Source: Dendrocalamus latiflorus (taxonomy: Eukaryota; Streptophyta; Magnoliopsida; Poales; Poaceae). Taken from it: DNA of 64,000 nucleotides. The translations under genes were made by a program, and so were the position numbers. Below, piece by piece: positions 60,501 through 64,000 of this stretch. Under the pieces are notes generated by a model. The model ran no database searches. It was not told the DNA's origin and worked only from the letters and a program-made list of their open reading frames with translations. Each line of letters begins with the position of its first letter. Positions within the stretch are counted from its first letter, which is position 1. The stretch is taken from contig CM029647.1 in assembly GCA_017311315.1 (NCBI GenBank), positions 2,736,576 to 2,800,575 of the forward strand. Reading direction: 5' to 3'.

Positions 60501-61585
60501 ACAGCTTCCTCTTGTTATTTTCTGATGCATTTTGCAATACTAATGGAGTTGCAGTGCATGGCTAAATGAATTAACAGAGCTAGTGGTGATCACTTTGTCG
60601 TTGGTTTAGGGCTGTTTATAGGCTGCAATTATGACTTTTGGTTATGACTAATTACTTTTAATTGGCAATAAATAGTAATACCTAAAAGATATAGTTTTTA
60701 GAAAGAAGATGCAAGCGATGAAGAAAGTAAGAAAAAGATGCGTATATAAGATAGGAGTGAATATCGTTGCAAAAAGTCGGATTTTCATACTGATGAAACC
60801 AGAATCAAAAGCCATACAAACTTGTGACCGACCTCATGGCCGTCGCTCGTGGAGTCGCGCCGCACGTTGCCGGCGCGGGGTTTCATCCCGAACCGCCGGA
60901 CGGAGCTGGACCTCAGCAGGTCGCGCTCCGTCGTCCGCCGTATCGGGACTGTCCTTGGGGGGCACGACTCGACGCCGTCCGTCCACGCCTGCGGGAAAAC
61001 GGCCTCCTCCTCCTGCACCGCCTCGGCTGCGCCGCACTTGGGCCTCTCCGCAGGTTCATCCTGCAAATGCAAAGACAACATTGTTCAGTATCAAACGATA
61101 CTAGAAATAGGAATGATCGCTATAAATAAATAAAAAAGCAGGCTGGTTTAGTTAGATAGATGGATTACCTCAGGCTTCTGCCCTTTAAGCTTTGGGTGGT
61201 CAAACGCCGGCTGCAGGTGCGACGGCACGCAGTCGATGACATCACCATCGGGGCTCTGCGCAAGCAAAACAACCAAGAAACGACAGTGAGATTTGCTTTC
61301 TCCGTGCAAGTATCTCGGACAGCACAAAGACAAGGAGCAGGTAGTGAGATGGTAGGCTAGAAAGATTGCCTGAATTGTCTTGACAGAAGCCTTCTTCAAC
61401 CGGGCCATCTGAGCCATGATCCTCTGATATCTGAGTAGCTCATCCTTGGAATGGAAGAGCGTTCGTGTGCTGTTGCCGCCGTTCTTGGCAGACGCAAAGA
61501 CCGAGCAAGAAGAAGCGAGGAGCAGCAAGGAAACAAAGGAGGCAATGATTGGCCTGGGCCTCTTGCTGCTGCTAGAAGCCATCAA
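57518..61585 (-). CDS. Neprosin-domain secreted protein, seven exons
   Basis: Exons: 61585-61370, 61255-61169, 61060-60833, 59818-59654, 58454-58401, 58113-57967 and 57895-57518; every exon is a whole number of codons, total 424 residues. A signal peptide ('IIASFVSLLLLASSCSVFA') is followed by the neprosin activation-peptide-type region ('SPDGDVIDCVPSHLQPAFDH') and the neprosin (DUF239) domain ('HAVGYVTGDQFYGAKASLN' to the C-terminal 'FYYGGPGRNVRCP'). Neprosin is a glutamic, proline-cleaving endopeptidase; the two expected catalytic glutamates correspond to E228 ('NTIEAGWQ') and E339 ('FGGEVVN'), about the usual spacing. The product is likely secreted or apoplastic. Intron 1 starts with GC rather than GT; the other introns are GT-AG. 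No stops or frameshifts. The family is firm; the substrate in this species is unknown. Confidence 0.93.
60040..60210. mobile_element. MITE family 2 piece in neprosin intron 3
   Basis: AT-rich sequence sharing 'GTACTGTAATTAATTTATAGATCTTATTTT' type order with 55440-55560, here within the intron between exons 3 and 4. The ends are decayed. Confidence 0.4.
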
Positions 61586-61982
61586 CGTGGAATTTCTTTT
61601 GGAGTTATCTGAACTCTGTAGTAGGAAGTAGTAGGAGTTGTTGTTTCTGCTTCCTCTCTTCTAGAGCTGTTTGTATGCTTGCACATTGGCGTGGTTGTCC
61701 TCTTCCCCTCCTGCTTTCTCCTTGACTGCCTACAAATATAGTCTAGAGCCTCTCTATCTACAAGGTCAAATCTCTCCGTGCGCTGGTTGGTTTGGTTTGG
61801 TTTGGTTTGGGGGGGAGAAGCTGAGCTGAGCTGAGATGCTGAATTCCAACGCGGAATTCAGCAGTTCAGCTCCTCGGCTCACTGGAACGCTTTTCTGGAG
61901 GATCACCCCTACCCCACGCCTTGCAATCGCATCATCTCATTTTATAACCAGCTCCTGTCTCCCTCTCTACATTCCCTTCTCC
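61586..61982 (-). promoter_or_regulatory. Neprosin gene upstream region with short tandem repeats
   Basis: Contains (TTTGG)5 at about 61788-61811, (GCTGA)3-4 near 61820, and a hairpin-forming 'CTGAATTCC...GGAATTCAG' at about 61840-61862. The start region of the minus-strand neprosin gene lies here; no clear TATA position. Confidence 0.4.
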
Positions 61983-62756
61983 CAGGGACGGAGACAGTAG
62001 GGGGCTAGTGGGAGCCATGGCTCCCCCTCCCAAAAAAAATCAGACCCCCTTGATTTTGCGTGGAACAAAATTCTAGAAACGTATGCATGGTCTCTCTCCC
62101 ATAGTTTACATGTTAAAATCTTATAGCTAAGCTTTAGTTATCTAATCAATGTTACATGTACATGAGAAGAGGAGCACTTGGAGGCAGCACAACTCCCTCT
62201 TGTGTCTCCCCCTTTTTGGCATTGTTAACAATCATCCAAATCTCGGACCGTTGGATTAGAGATCCAACGGCCTCTTATTTCTAGAGGGGGGAGATTTTTT
62301 TCGGAGGGGGGAAATTGTTTTTTTGGAGAGGGCGGAGAGAATTCGTGACCGTTGGATCTCTAATCCAACAGACACAAATCTAGATGATAGTTAGAAAGAA
62401 AATATCCGGATGATGTTTATCAATACTCTTGGCATTTATTCTACCAAAAACCCTCCAAACCAAAGAGAAATTGAAGTCTTGAAGAGTCAAGAGTGGGCTG
62501 TGATAATTTCAGTGCAATGTAGACACTAAACGAATTAGTTTCTCTTATCTTTTTACTTGTATTTTGTGCGTCTCACTCTCATGCAACTGTTTCACATCAA
62601 AATAATGTAAAGCTTATTATTAGGTCATTAGGTAAACGAATGTCAAACATTGTATTGTTACAGTAGGTGTTTAGAACTCTGGCTTGAAACCAGATGAAAC
62701 ATAATGCCTTTTTGTTCCATTGGCACCCGTCATTTAAAATTTCTTGCTCCATCCCT
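61983..62756. mobile_element. hAT-like non-autonomous transposon
   Basis: 774 bp. The left end CAGGGACGGAGACAG and the inverted right end (minus strand CAGGGATGGAGCAAG) match at about 11 of 15 positions. The 8-bp flanks CCTTCTCC and CTTCTTCC are only partly alike. Inside, 'CCGTTGGATTAGAGATCCAACGG' (62250-62272) recurs inverted at 62348-62370, a long palindromic pair. No transposase. Confidence 0.5.
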
Positions 62757-64000
62757 GCTTCTTCCTACGAAAGAAAGGTTGGTGCTGGACTATTGCATGT
62801 ATCACCCTGTCCGTATTGACTTTTATTTTAGGTTTTTGTTTAGAAAAACTAAAAACTAATATAATATCCAGTTTCTCGAAATAGCTTATTTATTTATCTC
62901 GCTACTGTCTCACTTTGAAGATAAGCCAGAGGATTACGGGTGCATCAACCACCCCACTCCTCTCGCAGTCTCGCTCCTGTCACACCCACGCATCTCTTCT
63001 TCATTTTTTGCACCGTCCGCCTCCTCTTTTAAAAACCACTTCTTTCGACTGCTAATATTTATTTTCAGTTAAAAATCATAAATTACAATTAAAAGTTATC
63101 AATAAAAGCTAATATAAACGTCTCATGTGCATCATCTCTCTTCTCTCTTTCGGTGCAGCATCATCAATATTGGAAGTGCTGGTGACAGTGGGGCTGAGTG
63201 GCACGCAGTAACATTGCATTGCTTCATCAGGGCTCGAGCGAATAAATAAAGGAGCCGGATGAGAGAGAGAGAGAGAGAGAAGAGAAGAGAGAGGGAGGGA
63301 GCAAAGAGGACATATGCGTGGATGAATGCGTCCTGAGGTGAGTGTGCGTTGCACCGAGGAGGGAGACTGGAGGAGAGAGTGGCATTCTCCCTTTGCTTTG
63401 CTTTGCTTTGCTTTGCTTTTCTTTTCTTCAGGCAAAGGCAGGGTGCTCACCATGTGCCAGGGAGGGAATTTTAAAGGCTCGACAGCGGTGTTCAGCTGGC
63501 GCAATCATGAGCTCCCCCTCTCCATGTTTACATGATAGAAATTGCTTCCTTGTAGCTTCCTCCTTGGAGTAACTCTTGGCTCAGCTGTTTGCTAGCATAC
63601 TGTACATGTGTGCATTTTGGTTTGGGCCCCCTTTTCTTGTAGGGTAGCCATGGCAATTTTTTTCTTCTTCTTTAGCAGCTCTAGGAGACTGAGATCAGAT
63701 GTGATCACATATGAACACAGATGTCTCCTTTGCTTGCTGCATAGTTACTTGCTTTCTTGGCCAAACTAAAGGGGTTGATTCCTTTCTTCTCAGATACTGA
63801 ATCACCTTTTGTTCAAAGCAAACAATGTCACAGCACAAAAAGAGAGTATTTCTTAATTAATCCACAGTAATTCTGTAGGACTAATACTGACAATCAGAGG
63901 GAATGAATGATTCTCCAAACCTTTCCCTCCGAACGGTATTCAAAATCTTCACTTGAGTGACTATGAGAGTCACCAAATTCAAATTGCATCAACTAAGCTT
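62757..64000. other. Intergenic with simple repeats
   Basis: 62810-63120 is AT-rich MITE-like sequence ending AGCTAATATAAAC. 63259-63295 is a GA-rich tract and 63391-63420 holds a (CTTTG)5-6 array. No gene recognised up to the window edge. Confidence 0.4.

Overview
The window is nuclear DNA of a grass (Poaceae), probably a panicoid such as sorghum or sugarcane. The evidence is spliced plant genes with GC-rich exons, abundant Ty1-copia and Ty3-gypsy retrotransposons, Tourist-, hAT- and Micron-like small transposons, and plant-only protein families. All five genes or gene remnants that can be read with confidence on the minus strand, plus one kinase fragment on the plus strand, sit in a sea of nested repeats. 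I can read the genes by codon and splice logic; the species and database identities are inference.

Layout. 1-4.8 kb: broken LTR-retrotransposon pieces (integrase tail, minisatellite tail, a gypsy-type ORF1) and a CACTA terminus. 5.5-6.1 kb: two MITEs. 8.3-9.0 kb: an intact class I LOB-domain gene, probably RAMOSA2. 10-14 kb: non-coding DNA with a Micron element. 14-16.4 kb: a decayed copia element. 16.4-20.7 kb: an RST1-like pseudogene split by a complete gag-only copia element with a 5-bp target duplication. 22.8-27.0 kb: an intact five-exon tryptophan aminotransferase-related gene (rice FIB / maize vt2 type). 27-44 kb: a repeat block with a decayed gypsy element, nested MITEs and a second Micron element. 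45.9-52.8 kb: a FLOE-like (DUF1421) gene whose second exon is split by a very young gypsy element and whose first exon carries an in-frame stop. 53-54.7 kb: an LTR remnant and a receptor-kinase fragment. 57.5-61.6 kb: an intact seven-exon neprosin-domain gene. 62-64 kb: a hAT-like element and simple repeats.

How the genes relate. The LBD/RAMOSA2 gene (inflorescence branching) and the auxin-synthesis aminotransferase gene are neighbours on the same strand, which from memory is also their arrangement on rice chromosome 1, so the gene order looks like an old syntenic block. They do not form an operon-like unit. Three genes here (RST1-like, FLOE-like and the kinase) are broken, which would fit a redundant copy in a polyploid or a duplicated segment. 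I found no convincing sign of a new multi-gene system. The most notable material is transposon biology: a recent insertion of an element lacking reverse transcriptase into a FLOE gene, a gag-only copia element, and paired Micron elements in TA microsatellites.
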